Origin: Candidatus Limnocylindrales bacterium
Lineage (GTDB): Bacteria > Moduliflexota > Moduliflexia > Moduliflexales > JAUQPW01
Direction: 5' to 3'
NCBI GenBank assembly: GCA_035559535.1
Contig: DATMBG010000026.1
Location: 72,628 to 136,627, forward strand
Length of the DNA stretch: 64,000 nt
The notes under the pieces are model-generated. The model saw only the letters and a program-made list of their open reading frames with translations. It ran no database searches and was not told where the DNA came from. Within the stretch, counting starts at the first letter, position 1. Every line of letters starts with the position of its first letter. Positions 53,402 through 61,295 of the stretch are shown here, in pieces. The translations under genes were made by a program, and so were the position numbers.

Positions 53402-54502
53402 ATGAACGAGCCTTCTTTAATCCGATTCGAGGGGACATGGACCCTTCGCCAGGAAACAGCCTCGTGTTTTGCTCAACTGGTTTTGAAGGGGATTCGTAGG
53501 GAATATCCCCACTATTTCGGTCATGTGGCAAATGAGGACCGGGAGATAAAGACTCCAAAAGCCTTACATCCCGCCTTCTATGGTTGTTTTGACTGGCATT
53601 CATCTGTACACGGACATTGGTTGCTGGTACGCCTTCTACGCCTATTTCCTGAATTGCCGGAAGCCGGACAGATTCGTTGGGTACTCAACGAACATTTAAC
53701 CGCTGAAAATATTTCGGTGGAAGTGGATTATTTTCAACAACCTCATCATAAATCCTTTGAACGCACGTATGGATGGGCCTGGTTATTAAAACTTGCAGAA
53801 GAGCTTTATAACTGGGACGATTCAGATGGTAAAAACTGGTCCAGAAACCTGGATCCACTGACCCAGGTAATAATCTTACGTTATCTTGACTTTCTCCCCC
53901 GACTCCTCTATCCCATGCGTACCGGTGTTCATTCGAATACGGCTTTTGGTCTTGCCTTTGCTCTGGATTATGCCAGGACCACAGGTCATTCAGAACTGGA
54001 AAACCTGGTGGTGGAGCGGAGCCTGACCTACTTTTTGGCGGATAAGACCTATCCGGCTGCCTGGGAACCGGGCGGAGAAGACTTTCTGTCCCCCTGTTTA
54101 ATGGAAGCCGATCTCATGCGTCGGGTATTAGAACCCGATAGATTTAAAGATTGGTTTCATCCTTTCTTACCGACCTTGAGGAAGGGAGAACCCAGAACTT
54201 TGCTGGAACCTGTAAAAGGGATAGACAGAAGTGATCCTAGAATTATCCATCTGGATGGGTTGAACCTCAGCCGGGCCTGGAATATGCGAAGTATCGCTTC
54301 GGCCTTAGCAGTAGACGATCCGGCACGGGAAATCCTCGCCTGTGCAGCCCTTCAACACGCCCAAGAAGCCCTTGCCCACGTTATCAGTGGCTACTATGCA
54401 GGAGAACACTGGCTGGCAACCTTTGCGGTCTATTTACTATCCACCCCGGATCCTTTAAAAGAAGAAATCGTGGAGACCCGGAGAATCCAGACAAAGGAAT
54501 AA
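53402..54502 (+). CDS. DUF2891 family protein
   Basis: The 366-residue protein has the family's marker sequences HPAFYGCFDWHSSVHGHWLL, FERTYGWAWLLKLAEEL, YPMRTGVHSNTAFGLAFALD and WEPGGEDFLSPCLMEADLM. It has no signal peptide and looks like an all-helical toroid. His and Asp in DWHSSVHGH and the acid-rich PGGEDFLSP could form an active site, but function is unknown. A weak TTGACA-containing sequence at 53246 lies ~150 bases upstream. It follows the reductase after 232 bases. Confidence 0.85.
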   Translation: MNEPSLIRFEGTWTLRQETASCFAQLVLKGIRREYPHYFGHVANEDREIKTPKALHPAFYGCFDWHSSVHGHWLLVRLLRLFPELPEAGQIRWVLNEHLTAENISVEVDYFQQPHHKSFERTYGWAWLLKLAEELYNWDDSDGKNWSRNLDPLTQVIILRYLDFLPRLLYPMRTGVHSNTAFGLAFALDYARTTGHSELENLVVERSLTYFLADKTYPAAWEPGGEDFLSPCLMEADLMRRVLEPDRFKDWFHPFLPTLRKGEPRTLLEPVKGIDRSDPRIIHLDGLNLSRAWNMRSIASALAVDDPAREILACAALQHAQEALAHVISGYYAGEHWLATFAVYLLSTPDPLKEEIVETRRIQTKE

Positions 54503-54605
54503 TACCAATACAAAGCGGTAGGATCATTTTAAATTTTTCTTGATTTCTTAGAAATGAATCCTCTAAACTCTAAGCCAAAATTTTTTAGGAAAAGGATTCT
54601 CATTC

Positions 54606-55805
54606 ATGGAAATACAAAGTCCCAGGGGGAGTGTTTTAATCATAACCTTATTCATGGTTTCGATTCTTTACCTTCTAGGTATCTCCCTGCTGTTACTTTC
54701 CTTTACCGAGACGACCCTTTCAGATTTGGAGGTCCGATCTATGCAGTCTCTTTATCTGGCCGAAAGTGCTTTGGCCGAAGGACTGGCTAAATTAAGAACA
54801 AATCCAGACTATCGTACGGATCTCAATGATACCCTTCCTATCGGAACGAACGTGGGATTATATTCGGTTAAGTTCTATGATGGCACCAATGATGGAAATG
54901 GTTATTATCGACCTGCACTCTCGCCCTTCCTTTATCAGATTATCCTGGCCGGTAAAGGAACCGTCCCGGGATTTCGAACCTCCGCTCAGACAGAAATAGA
55001 GGCCGAAGTTGTCCTGAAACCCTTTGTGATGCTCTCAGAAGAGTCTCTGGATATAAGAGATGGGAGCGTCATTCAGGGAAATATCCATGCCAATCAGCAG
55101 GTTACCCTTTCTCCGGCATCTACAGTTACCGGAAATGTGACCACGAGCGGAAGTCTTACCAACCAGGGAACGGTTACGGGGGTTATCTCCTTTCTGGAAC
55201 CATCCATTCGCCTGCCTGTACTCACGACTCAGCCTTATTATCCGACGTATACCTACCAGGGTACCACCTATTCTGCTCAAAAACTGACCTCCGTTTCGGT
55301 TCCTCTTCCGAATCCGCCCGGTAATCCACCGCCGTATCCCAATATCGAATTCTATCAAGGTACCACAAGCTCCGGAAATCCAGCCGGAGTTTACTATGTG
55401 GATGAGCCGATTACGGCCAGTCTTGTTCAAATCGATTTAACAGGAACGCTCATCCTGCTCCCTTCTGCGGGAGATCTTAATATAAGCGGGGCTGTTAGAA
55501 TTACTCCGGTGGGTTCTTTTCCGGCCATCCTGAGTTCCCGCCATCTGCAAATTAGAATGATGGGAAATCTCAGCTCTTTTGGGGTAACAGGGAATTTAAT
55601 CCAGGGTCTCATTTATACCGACGGGGACATACTCCTGATAGGTGAAGACCTATCAGGAAGGGCAGTTGAGGGTATGCTCATAGCCCATGGGATTACCACC
55701 CAGGGTATCCCAAACCTGCAGATCAACTATACCCCCAGCATATTGTCAAATCCACCACCAGATTTAGATTTAATTGAAGTTCTGAGCTGGAAGCAAAAGG
55801 AATAG
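54606..55805 (+). CDS. PilX-like type IV pilus assembly protein with beta-helix-like C-terminal region
   Basis: The 399-residue protein opens PRGSVLIITLFMVSILYLLG, a hydrophobic N-terminal helix of the PilX type, then SLYLAESALAEGLAKLRTNP, the AES signature of pilus-assembly proteins. Residues ~145-190 (SVIQGNIHANQQVTLSPAST, VTGNVTTSGSLTNQGTVTG) show the short, regular turns of a right-handed or bactofilin-like beta-helix. A similar GDILLIGEDLSGRAVEGMLI occurs near the end. AGGA precedes the ATG. No other pilus gene is adjacent, so it may serve a distant pilus operon. Confidence 0.82.
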   Translation: MEIQSPRGSVLIITLFMVSILYLLGISLLLLSFTETTLSDLEVRSMQSLYLAESALAEGLAKLRTNPDYRTDLNDTLPIGTNVGLYSVKFYDGTNDGNGYYRPALSPFLYQIILAGKGTVPGFRTSAQTEIEAEVVLKPFVMLSEESLDIRDGSVIQGNIHANQQVTLSPASTVTGNVTTSGSLTNQGTVTGVISFLEPSIRLPVLTTQPYYPTYTYQGTTYSAQKLTSVSVPLPNPPGNPPPYPNIEFYQGTTSSGNPAGVYYVDEPITASLVQIDLTGTLILLPSAGDLNISGAVRITPVGSFPAILSSRHLQIRMMGNLSSFGVTGNLIQGLIYTDGDILLIGEDLSGRAVEGMLIAHGITTQGIPNLQINYTPSILSNPPPDLDLIEVLSWKQKE

Positions 55806-55819
55806 TCGGGCAAAAATAT

Positions 55820-55848
55820 TTGCAAACCTGTTGGAAAAGTGCTAACCT
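55820..55848 (+). promoter_or_regulatory. Promoter-like sequence before the radical SAM gene
   Basis: TTGCAA, 17 bases, TAACCT, with TGC directly before the -10. The upstream AAAAATATTTGCAAAC and the AAAGTGCTA around the -10 are repeated at 57239-57267. A leader of ~55 bases results. Confidence 0.5.
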
Positions 55849-55910
55849 GTAAAGGGATTTCCTTGTTTAATCAATTCTTTAAGCGAAAGGTGATTGCCGG
55901 GTAAATTCCT

Positions 55911-57197
55911 ATGCCAAAGCTTGTTTTCTCCGATTCCAAAGGTCAGATCTATGACCATCCCATTTTGGAAATGGCCGGTCGGTCCGGGGATCTCTTCGTC
56001 CGCCCTTCTCCTGAGGAGCTTATTCCACTTCCTGCAGGGAGTCGGTTCTTTACCCTGCCTGAGCGTCAACCTGTAGGGTGGAGTCGGTCGGGTAAATCGC
56101 TTCGTATTCTGGACACGGTTCGGATGGGACAAAAAATGGTAACACCTTATGCCGTGGCAGCCTTCTTGAGTCCGGGTTATGTCCGAACCCTTCTTCCGGC
56201 GGCAACGTCCGAAAGGGTAAAAAGTTTTTTGCCCTTATGGGCTTATACTGCAATTGGCTGGCAAGATGAGCAGTTTTATGTGGCTGCAACCCGGGTAGAC
56301 GATAATCCAACCTGGAATCCGGAGAATTACGATGATCGTATTTTAGTCGAGAAAGTTCAGGATCGTTTACAAACCAACCCCCATAATCGACTTCTCCATC
56401 AAGTAGCCCACTGTGCTTTGAAATATCACTGCTTTACGGCCAAGAACGTGTTTTATCAAAGATGGGAGGCCGGCATTCCCACGTCACCTGCCTGTAATGC
56501 CGATTGTGTGGGTTGCATCTCCTTGCAACCTTCCCGACGTGTACAAGCCTCCCATGAACGGCTCGATTTTGTTCCAACGGTAGAGGAGATCGTAGACCTG
56601 GGACTTTCCCACTTGAAGAAAGCCGAGAACGGAATTATCAGTTTTGGTCAGGGGTGCGAAGGGGAGCCCCTCATGCAGGCAGAATTGATTGCGAAGGCTA
56701 TTTTGAGGATTCGGCGGGAGACCTGCCGGGGGACCATTCATATGAATACCAATGGGAGTAAACCCGCCCAGCTTCGTTATCTTTGTGAAGCCGGTTTGGA
56801 AAGTATTCGGGTGAGTTTGAACAGTGCAAACCCCCCGGTCTATGAAAGTTACTATCAGCCTAAAAATTATTCCTTTAAAGAGGTGGTCGAATCGATTAAG
56901 ATAGCCCGGGATTACGGACTGTTCGTTTCCATCAATTTACTGACTTTTCCCGGCGTGACCGATCGTGAAGAAGAAGTAGAGAGTTTATTCCGGCTTATTC
57001 GGGAAACCCGCCTGAATATGGTTCAAATACGAAATCTGAATATCGATCCGGATCTTTATTTGCAAATGATTCCCGGCCGAAAGGGAAAAATAATAGGTAT
57101 TTTGAATTTCCTTAAAAATTTAAAACAGGAGTTTCCAGAACTGACGATAGGGTGTTTTACCAGACCCAGGGAGGGAATTCAAGAAAGGATCGTCTAG
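55911..57197 (+). CDS. Radical SAM protein of unknown substrate
   Basis: The 428-residue protein has an N-terminal ~190-residue domain of unknown type, then the 4Fe-4S/SAM motif SPACNADCVGCISLQ (C-x3-C-x2-C) near residue 193. Downstream landmarks of the radical SAM barrel are IISFGQGCEGEPLMQAELIA (the GGEP-like SAM region), GTIHMNTNGSKPAQLRYLCE, ESIRVSLNSANPPVYESYY and VSINLLTFPGVTDREEE. It generates a 5'-deoxyadenosyl radical; the substrate is not evident. There is no SPASM-type Cys cluster at the C-terminus. It and the following TPP decarboxylase pair share a near-identical promoter sequence. Confidence 0.85.
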   Translation: MPKLVFSDSKGQIYDHPILEMAGRSGDLFVRPSPEELIPLPAGSRFFTLPERQPVGWSRSGKSLRILDTVRMGQKMVTPYAVAAFLSPGYVRTLLPAATSERVKSFLPLWAYTAIGWQDEQFYVAATRVDDNPTWNPENYDDRILVEKVQDRLQTNPHNRLLHQVAHCALKYHCFTAKNVFYQRWEAGIPTSPACNADCVGCISLQPSRRVQASHERLDFVPTVEEIVDLGLSHLKKAENGIISFGQGCEGEPLMQAELIAKAILRIRRETCRGTIHMNTNGSKPAQLRYLCEAGLESIRVSLNSANPPVYESYYQPKNYSFKEVVESIKIARDYGLFVSINLLTFPGVTDREEEVESLFRLIRETRLNMVQIRNLNIDPDLYLQMIPGRKGKIIGILNFLKNLKQEFPELTIGCFTRPREGIQERIV

Positions 57198-57238
57198 AAA
57201 AATTCTCAACCGATCCGAATTCCTAAACCGAAAAACAT

Positions 57239-57267
57239 TTGCAAACAGGGTATAAAGATGCTATCAT
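57239..57267 (+). promoter_or_regulatory. Promoter-like sequence before the TPP decarboxylase pair
   Basis: TTGCAA, 17 bases, TATCAT, with ATGC preceding the -10 and AAAAACATTTGCAAAC around the -35. It matches the radical SAM promoter closely, including AAAG.TGCTA. Confidence 0.55.
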
Positions 57268-57314
57268 CGCCTAAAAAAATGTAAATCCTTTATTAAGTAC
57301 CTTAAACCTTAAGG

Positions 57315-57884
57315 GTGAGGTCTTTGAATGTAAAACGAGACCAGATCCTCGTTTTACATTATTACCCGACTTTCAGGATGTGGGCTGAAACGATTGTAAA
57401 AGTATTAAAAGAAAATGATATTCGGTCGATCTCCTTTCTTCCAGACACGGTGATCGGAAAAATTTTAAACTATGCCGTTAAAGATGGGTCTTTTGAGTTA
57501 ATTACCCTGGCTCGAGAAGAGGAAGGGGTGGGAATCGTGACCGGGGAATATCTCGGGGGAAGGCGTGGGGTCTTAATGATGCAGAGTGCAGGCCTGGGAA
57601 ATAGCGTCAATGCCCTGGCTTCTCTGGCCATTCCTTATCAAATTCCCTTTCTTTTACTCATCAGCCAGAGAGGGGAGTTGGGAGAATTTAATGCCTGCCA
57701 TGTAACCATGGGAAAAGCATTACGGCGTATTCTGGATGCCTTAGGGATTCAGCATTTTACCCTCAGACGGGAAGATGAAGTCGAAATCATGATGCAGGGT
57801 GCTATCAAAACAGCCTATGCCTCCGAACAACCTGTTGCGGTGATTCTATCATCGGAACTGGTGGGATGGAAAGATGAAAAATGA
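57315..57884 (+). CDS. TPP-dependent decarboxylase, alpha subunit (sulfopyruvate/phosphonopyruvate decarboxylase-like)
   Basis: The 189-residue protein is the N-terminal (PYR) half of a ThDP enzyme split as in ComDE sulfopyruvate decarboxylase. Key features are LAREEEGVGIVTGEYLGG, where the Glu activates the cofactor, and VLMMQSAGLGNSVNALASLA, IPFLLLISQRGELGEF. The GTG at 57315 is assumed as start; a TTG at 57324 is an alternative. It overlaps the beta subunit by four bases (ATGA). The substrate is a 2-keto acid with a terminal acidic group, possibly sulfopyruvate or phosphonopyruvate; no other gene of either pathway is in the window. Confidence 0.83.
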   Translation: MRSLNVKRDQILVLHYYPTFRMWAETIVKVLKENDIRSISFLPDTVIGKILNYAVKDGSFELITLAREEEGVGIVTGEYLGGRRGVLMMQSAGLGNSVNALASLAIPYQIPFLLLISQRGELGEFNACHVTMGKALRRILDALGIQHFTLRREDEVEIMMQGAIKTAYASEQPVAVILSSELVGWKDEK

Positions 57885-58447
57885 TTAATCGATTGGAAGC
57901 GACCCAGTATCTTATGAGACACCTTACCGACGAGCCGGTTATTGCTTCTTGTGGGAATCCCAAATACGATTTATTTTCGGCAGAGGATCGAAAAGAGAAT
58001 TTTTACATGTGGAATTCCATGGGGATGGCCTCTTCAACAGGGTTGGGGCTCGCCCTGGCACGTCCGGATAAAAAGGTGATCATTTTAGACGGAGATGGAG
58101 CCATTTTAATGAATTTAAACTCCCTGACCACAGCCGCCAGTAAATCTCCCCCCAATCTCATCCATATTATCTGGGATAATCGGTCCTACCAAATCACCGG
58201 TGGACAGGCAACCCACACGGCGGGAAAAGCCAATTTAGCCCAAATTGCACGAGGGGCCGGTTTTGAGAAGGTGCTGACCCTGGATACCCTGGAAGCCTTT
58301 AAGCAGGCTCTCCCTAAAGTTTTATCCGAGCCGGGCCCCTGGGTGGTGGTAGCTATAACCGATAATTGTGGAGCTCCTGGGAGACCTCCTAAAAGTCCAA
58401 CGTACATCAAGCATCGGTTCATGGAAGCTCTGGGAAGCCGAAGATAA
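57881..58447 (+). CDS. TPP-dependent decarboxylase, beta subunit (cofactor-binding half)
   Basis: The 188-residue protein carries the ThDP/Mg-binding motif as GDGAILMNLNSLTTAASKSP followed by PNLIHIIWDN, i.e. GDG then 24-30 residues to the conserved Asn. It also has YMWNSMGMASSTGLGLALA, in which the MGMASS turn is typical of sulfopyruvate decarboxylase beta, and DNRSYQITGGQATHTAGKAN. With the alpha subunit it would form an alpha-beta heteromer. It starts inside the alpha stop codon, so expression is coupled. A hairpin with a T-run follows at 58656-58684. Confidence 0.85.
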   Translation: MINRLEATQYLMRHLTDEPVIASCGNPKYDLFSAEDRKENFYMWNSMGMASSTGLGLALARPDKKVIILDGDGAILMNLNSLTTAASKSPPNLIHIIWDNRSYQITGGQATHTAGKANLAQIARGAGFEKVLTLDTLEAFKQALPKVLSEPGPWVVVAITDNCGAPGRPPKSPTYIKHRFMEALGSRR

Positions 58448-58655
58448 TCCAGGACGCGCAGCATGGGATTCTCAAAAATTTTAGTTTCGTTATGTTTCGG
58501 TTAAGGGGGCGGTTTGGATCTTAAGGGAGAGTTTTTATACCCATAAGGTGGAAGCCTTTGACCGGAAGGTGTATATTAAAACACAGATCCATAAAAAGTT
58601 TAGGTTATTTCCACAAGGAAATACCCCATACCTCATAGGGGTAGCTATAAAGAAC

Positions 58656-58684
58656 TGCCCTGTTTAAGAACAGGCAACATTTTT
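58656..58684 (+). terminator. Rho-independent terminator after the TPP decarboxylase genes
   Basis: The stem TGCCCTGTT / AACAGGCA (one bulged C) encloses TAAG and is followed within four bases by TTTTT. A second, weaker hairpin lies just before it at about 58622-58643. The TTTTT is 30 bases before the DUF1517 start, so it could also act as a leader attenuator. Confidence 0.6.
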
Positions 58685-58714
58685 ATACCGAATGGGTAGG
58701 AGAGGTTGAGTATC

Positions 58715-59719
58715 ATGTTTGCACGATATTCTAAAATGATAAGTTCCTGGTTACTTGTTTTCATCCTTGCTTTAACTTCTATTCCTTTATGGGAGGGAGA
58801 AGTCTTGGCAGGGAATAGGACGGGGGGTCGTGTGGGGGGAAAATCGGGTTTCTCAAGATCATCACCTTCTTCCTCACCATTTTCAAACAGCTATTCCAGA
58901 TCTCGGGACTATTCCAGTTCAGACTATTCCCGTAGTCCCAATAACACGACGTATATTCCTGTACCCATAGGGGGAGGAAGCCCGGGCTTCTTCTATTTCG
59001 GTCCCCGTTATTATCCTGCAACCAGTACAAGTATGGGTAACCTGTTGTTTTGGGCTTTGGTTGTGGGAGCTTTAGTTTTTGTGGCGGTTATTATTTTATC
59101 CCGTATGAACTCCAGATCCTCAGGAAGTCTCAGGACTCCCTCGAAGAGTCTGGCTGCTGCTCAGGTTATCAAATTCCAACTGGCTCTGTTATCGGCTGCT
59201 AAAGAACTTCAAACGGAACTGAATAAGCTGGCCGAGACGGTAAATACTGGTGACCCGACAGGTCTTCAGCAATTGTTGCAGGAAACAACCCTGGCCCTTA
59301 TCCGTCATCCAGACTACTGGATGCAAGCGGGGATAGAGGTGGTCTCTACACCTTCCTATGAAGTGGCCGAATCTAAGTTCGATGAATGGGTGATGACCGA
59401 ACGTGCCAAATTCTCTGAAGAAACCCTGACCAACGTGGAAGGACGTGTCCAGAAGCGGGAAGCTAAACCCAATCGAGACGGAGAGGAAATAGGGGATTAT
59501 CTGGTTATCACCTTGATAGTAGCAACTACCCGGACGGTCTTCCAACCCCTGTCGGTTATGAATGCCGATGAACTGAAAAAGCTTTTGACTACGTTGGGAT
59601 CGCTTTCCGCCCGGGAGCTATTGGCCGTTGAGGTGCTCTGGACCCCTCAGAATACAACCGATGTTTTAACTGAAGATGACCTGTTGGTGGGATATCCGGA
59701 GTTGAAACCGGTTTCGTAA
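58715..59719 (+). CDS. DUF1517 family secreted/membrane protein
   Basis: The protein (~334 residues from the ATG at 58715, with AGGAGAGG nine bases upstream) begins with a signal peptide (ISSWLLVFILALTSIPLW, cleavage probably near VLAG). A Gly/Ser/Arg-rich linker follows (NRTGGRVGGKSGFSRSSPSS), then one membrane helix at ~110-130 (NLLFWALVVGALVFVAVIIL). The C-terminal cytosolic or stromal-like domain (SLAAAQVIKFQLALLSAAKE, WMQAGIEVVSTPSYEVAESKF) is the DUF1517 core known from cyanobacteria, plants and related bacteria. Function is unknown. The TTG three codons upstream is an alternative start. Confidence 0.85.
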   Translation: MFARYSKMISSWLLVFILALTSIPLWEGEVLAGNRTGGRVGGKSGFSRSSPSSSPFSNSYSRSRDYSSSDYSRSPNNTTYIPVPIGGGSPGFFYFGPRYYPATSTSMGNLLFWALVVGALVFVAVIILSRMNSRSSGSLRTPSKSLAAAQVIKFQLALLSAAKELQTELNKLAETVNTGDPTGLQQLLQETTLALIRHPDYWMQAGIEVVSTPSYEVAESKFDEWVMTERAKFSEETLTNVEGRVQKREAKPNRDGEEIGDYLVITLIVATTRTVFQPLSVMNADELKKLLTTLGSLSARELLAVEVLWTPQNTTDVLTEDDLLVGYPELKPVS

Positions 59720-59760
59720 AAACAACATAAAAATTTTCCCATGAAGAGGGAGGGGGAACG

Positions 59761-59985
59761 ATGCATGTTTTAGTGAATTACTTGATTGCAATTGGATGGG
59801 GAATTGTGGGTGCTGTATCCATGGCTCTCGGTTTAGGAATTTTATTATGGGTCTTTAATCGGGTCACTCCCATTGATGAGTGGGAAGAAATCAGAAAAGG
59901 AAATGTCTCTGTGGCTATTATCCTGGCTGCTGTAATCCTCGCCCTGGGAATTGCGGTTGGCTTTGCCATTATGCCCCCACCGTAG
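59761..59985 (+). CDS. DUF350 family small membrane protein
   Basis: The 74-residue protein has two membrane helices (VNYLIAIGWGIVGAVSMALG and VAIILAAVILALGIAVGFAI) around the loop TPIDEWEEIRKGNVS. NEWxEIxxGN is the DUF350 marker. The loop residues and the length match the single-unit form of the family. A GGAGGGGG-rich stretch precedes the ATG by ~6 bases. It lies 41 bases after the DUF1517 gene. Function is unknown. Confidence 0.88.
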   Translation: MHVLVNYLIAIGWGIVGAVSMALGLGILLWVFNRVTPIDEWEEIRKGNVSVAIILAAVILALGIAVGFAIMPPP

Positions 59986-59996
59986 GAAGTGGGGAA

Positions 59997-60036
59997 GTAT
60001 GGGGGTATGGGAGTAAATTTTCCCACACCCCCATAC
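59997..60036. terminator. Inverted repeat between convergent genes
   Basis: GTATGGGGGT (59997-60006) pairs with ACCCCCATAC (60027-60036). A further CCCACACTCCCATACTTTTC lies just beyond, so several pairings are possible. Its place between convergent genes suits a bidirectional transcript end, but the tail has few T's on either strand. Confidence 0.5.
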
Positions 60037-60068
60037 CTCCACACCCCCACACTCCCATACTTTTCTCT

Positions 60069-60788
60069 TTACTCCTTTCTCTTTTTCCACTCTTCAAACA
60101 GCTTTTTGGTCGACTCCCGAGGAGGATAATACTTCCCGGGTGAGACATTTTCTGCTATTATTCTTTCTTTGATAAACTGTTCCAGTTCTTCTTTTTCTAT
60201 AGCCTCTTGAACTACCTGATGGACCAGGTGCCGGGGGATCACCACAACCCCATCGTCATCTCCCAGGATCACATCCCCCGGGAGTACCAGAACCCCTCCA
60301 CATTGAATGGCCACATTCTCCTCATAGGGAAGGATGTCCGTGGGACCTGCCTTGGCCGTACTATTCTGAGCGAAAAGTCCCAATCCGTATGTTTTTAAAC
60401 TGTTGGTATCCCGAAGGGCTCCGTCGGTTACGATTCCTTCGGCTTTACGGAGTTTAAGGCGTAAGAATTTGATATCTCCACCTACAGAAGCATAGGGTAG
60501 TCCCAGAGCATCTATTACCAGTACATCACCCGGGCCGCATAACTCTATGGCCCGATACTCCGGTGTGTTTTCTTTTCCGACCGTTTCTTCCTGAAGATCG
60601 GGTCGCTGGGGTAAGAATCGAAGGGTCACCGCTCGCCCAACAAGCTTGGTTCCTGGAATTAAACTTCGAACCCCTTCCATGTAAACTCTCAGATAACCGT
60701 GAGCCCGTAAAACATCTAAAATATTTGTGCAGGGAAAAGCTTTGAGTTGAGTCAAGATTTCCTGGGAAATTTTAACTTCTCTTTTCAT
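60069..60788 (-). CDS. RraA family protein / 4-hydroxy-4-methyl-2-oxoglutarate aldolase-like
   Basis: The 239-residue protein has the RraA fold landmarks NILDVLRAHGYLRVYM, GRAVTLRFLPQRPDL, GPGDVLVIDALGLPYASVGG, KAEGIVTDGALRDTNSLKTY and GDVILGDDDGVVVIP. The GALRD Arg and following Asp bind oxaloacetate/metal in the aldolase subfamily, and ILGDDDGVVVIP is the typical aldolase-type end. It lacks evidence for the RNase-E-inhibitor role of E. coli RraA. It is coupled to the DUF2231 gene upstream by a four-base ATGA overlap. Confidence 0.85.
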   Translation of the reverse strand: MKREVKISQEILTQLKAFPCTNILDVLRAHGYLRVYMEGVRSLIPGTKLVGRAVTLRFLPQRPDLQEETVGKENTPEYRAIELCGPGDVLVIDALGLPYASVGGDIKFLRLKLRKAEGIVTDGALRDTNSLKTYGLGLFAQNSTAKAGPTDILPYEENVAIQCGGVLVLPGDVILGDDDGVVVIPRHLVHQVVQEAIEKEELEQFIKERIIAENVSPGKYYPPRESTKKLFEEWKKRKE

Positions 60789-61204
60789 TCAATCCCCACC
60801 TTTAGTCCGTAAACCAGTTGTCCCCCTAACCATCCCGTAACAAATACCATTCCGTTTCCCAGTATTGCAAGGCTAAGATAAAGCCATCGCCGGGAGCCAT
60901 CCAGAATTTTGGGATACTTACGCTTTAATCCGATTTCTACTCCGTAGATTAAAAGTAGAGAAGCCCCGCAATAGGCATGGGTTGACACGGCCCCCTGTCG
61001 AGGATCGGCTTCCGCAAGATGACTGAAGTCAATACTTCCTGTAATCAAGGCTCCTAAAGCACCGATATAGCCGAAAATCATGCAATAATAAGCAGCTTTT
61101 TCAAAAGCCACCTCTTTTTCATTCAGGTAGAGGATCATAAAAAGAGTACTGGCTGTAAAAAAAGCTATGGGAAAATGGATAACAAAGGGATGAATAGGGT
61201 ACAT
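60785..61204 (-). CDS. DUF2231 membrane protein
   Basis: The 139-residue protein begins YPIHPFVIHFPIAFFTASTL, the HP.xVHFPIA signature of DUF2231, and has four membrane helices (AFFTASTLFMILYL, YYCMIFGYIGALGALITG, GASLLLIYGVEIGL, LYLSLAILGNGMVFVTGW). The conserved histidines may bind haem or metal. The function is unknown. The small spacer to the kinase gene (61205-61295) holds nothing I can identify. Confidence 0.87.
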   Translation of the reverse strand: MYPIHPFVIHFPIAFFTASTLFMILYLNEKEVAFEKAAYYCMIFGYIGALGALITGSIDFSHLAEADPRQGAVSTHAYCGASLLLIYGVEIGLKRKYPKILDGSRRWLYLSLAILGNGMVFVTGWLGGQLVYGLKVGIE

Positions 61205-61295
61205 GGCCGGTTTCCAGTTTGATTTATCAGGAGTTTAATAAAATTGCTTGCACGTTTCCCGGAGTATGAAGGTTTTATTCGAAGGGGTTTCATTG

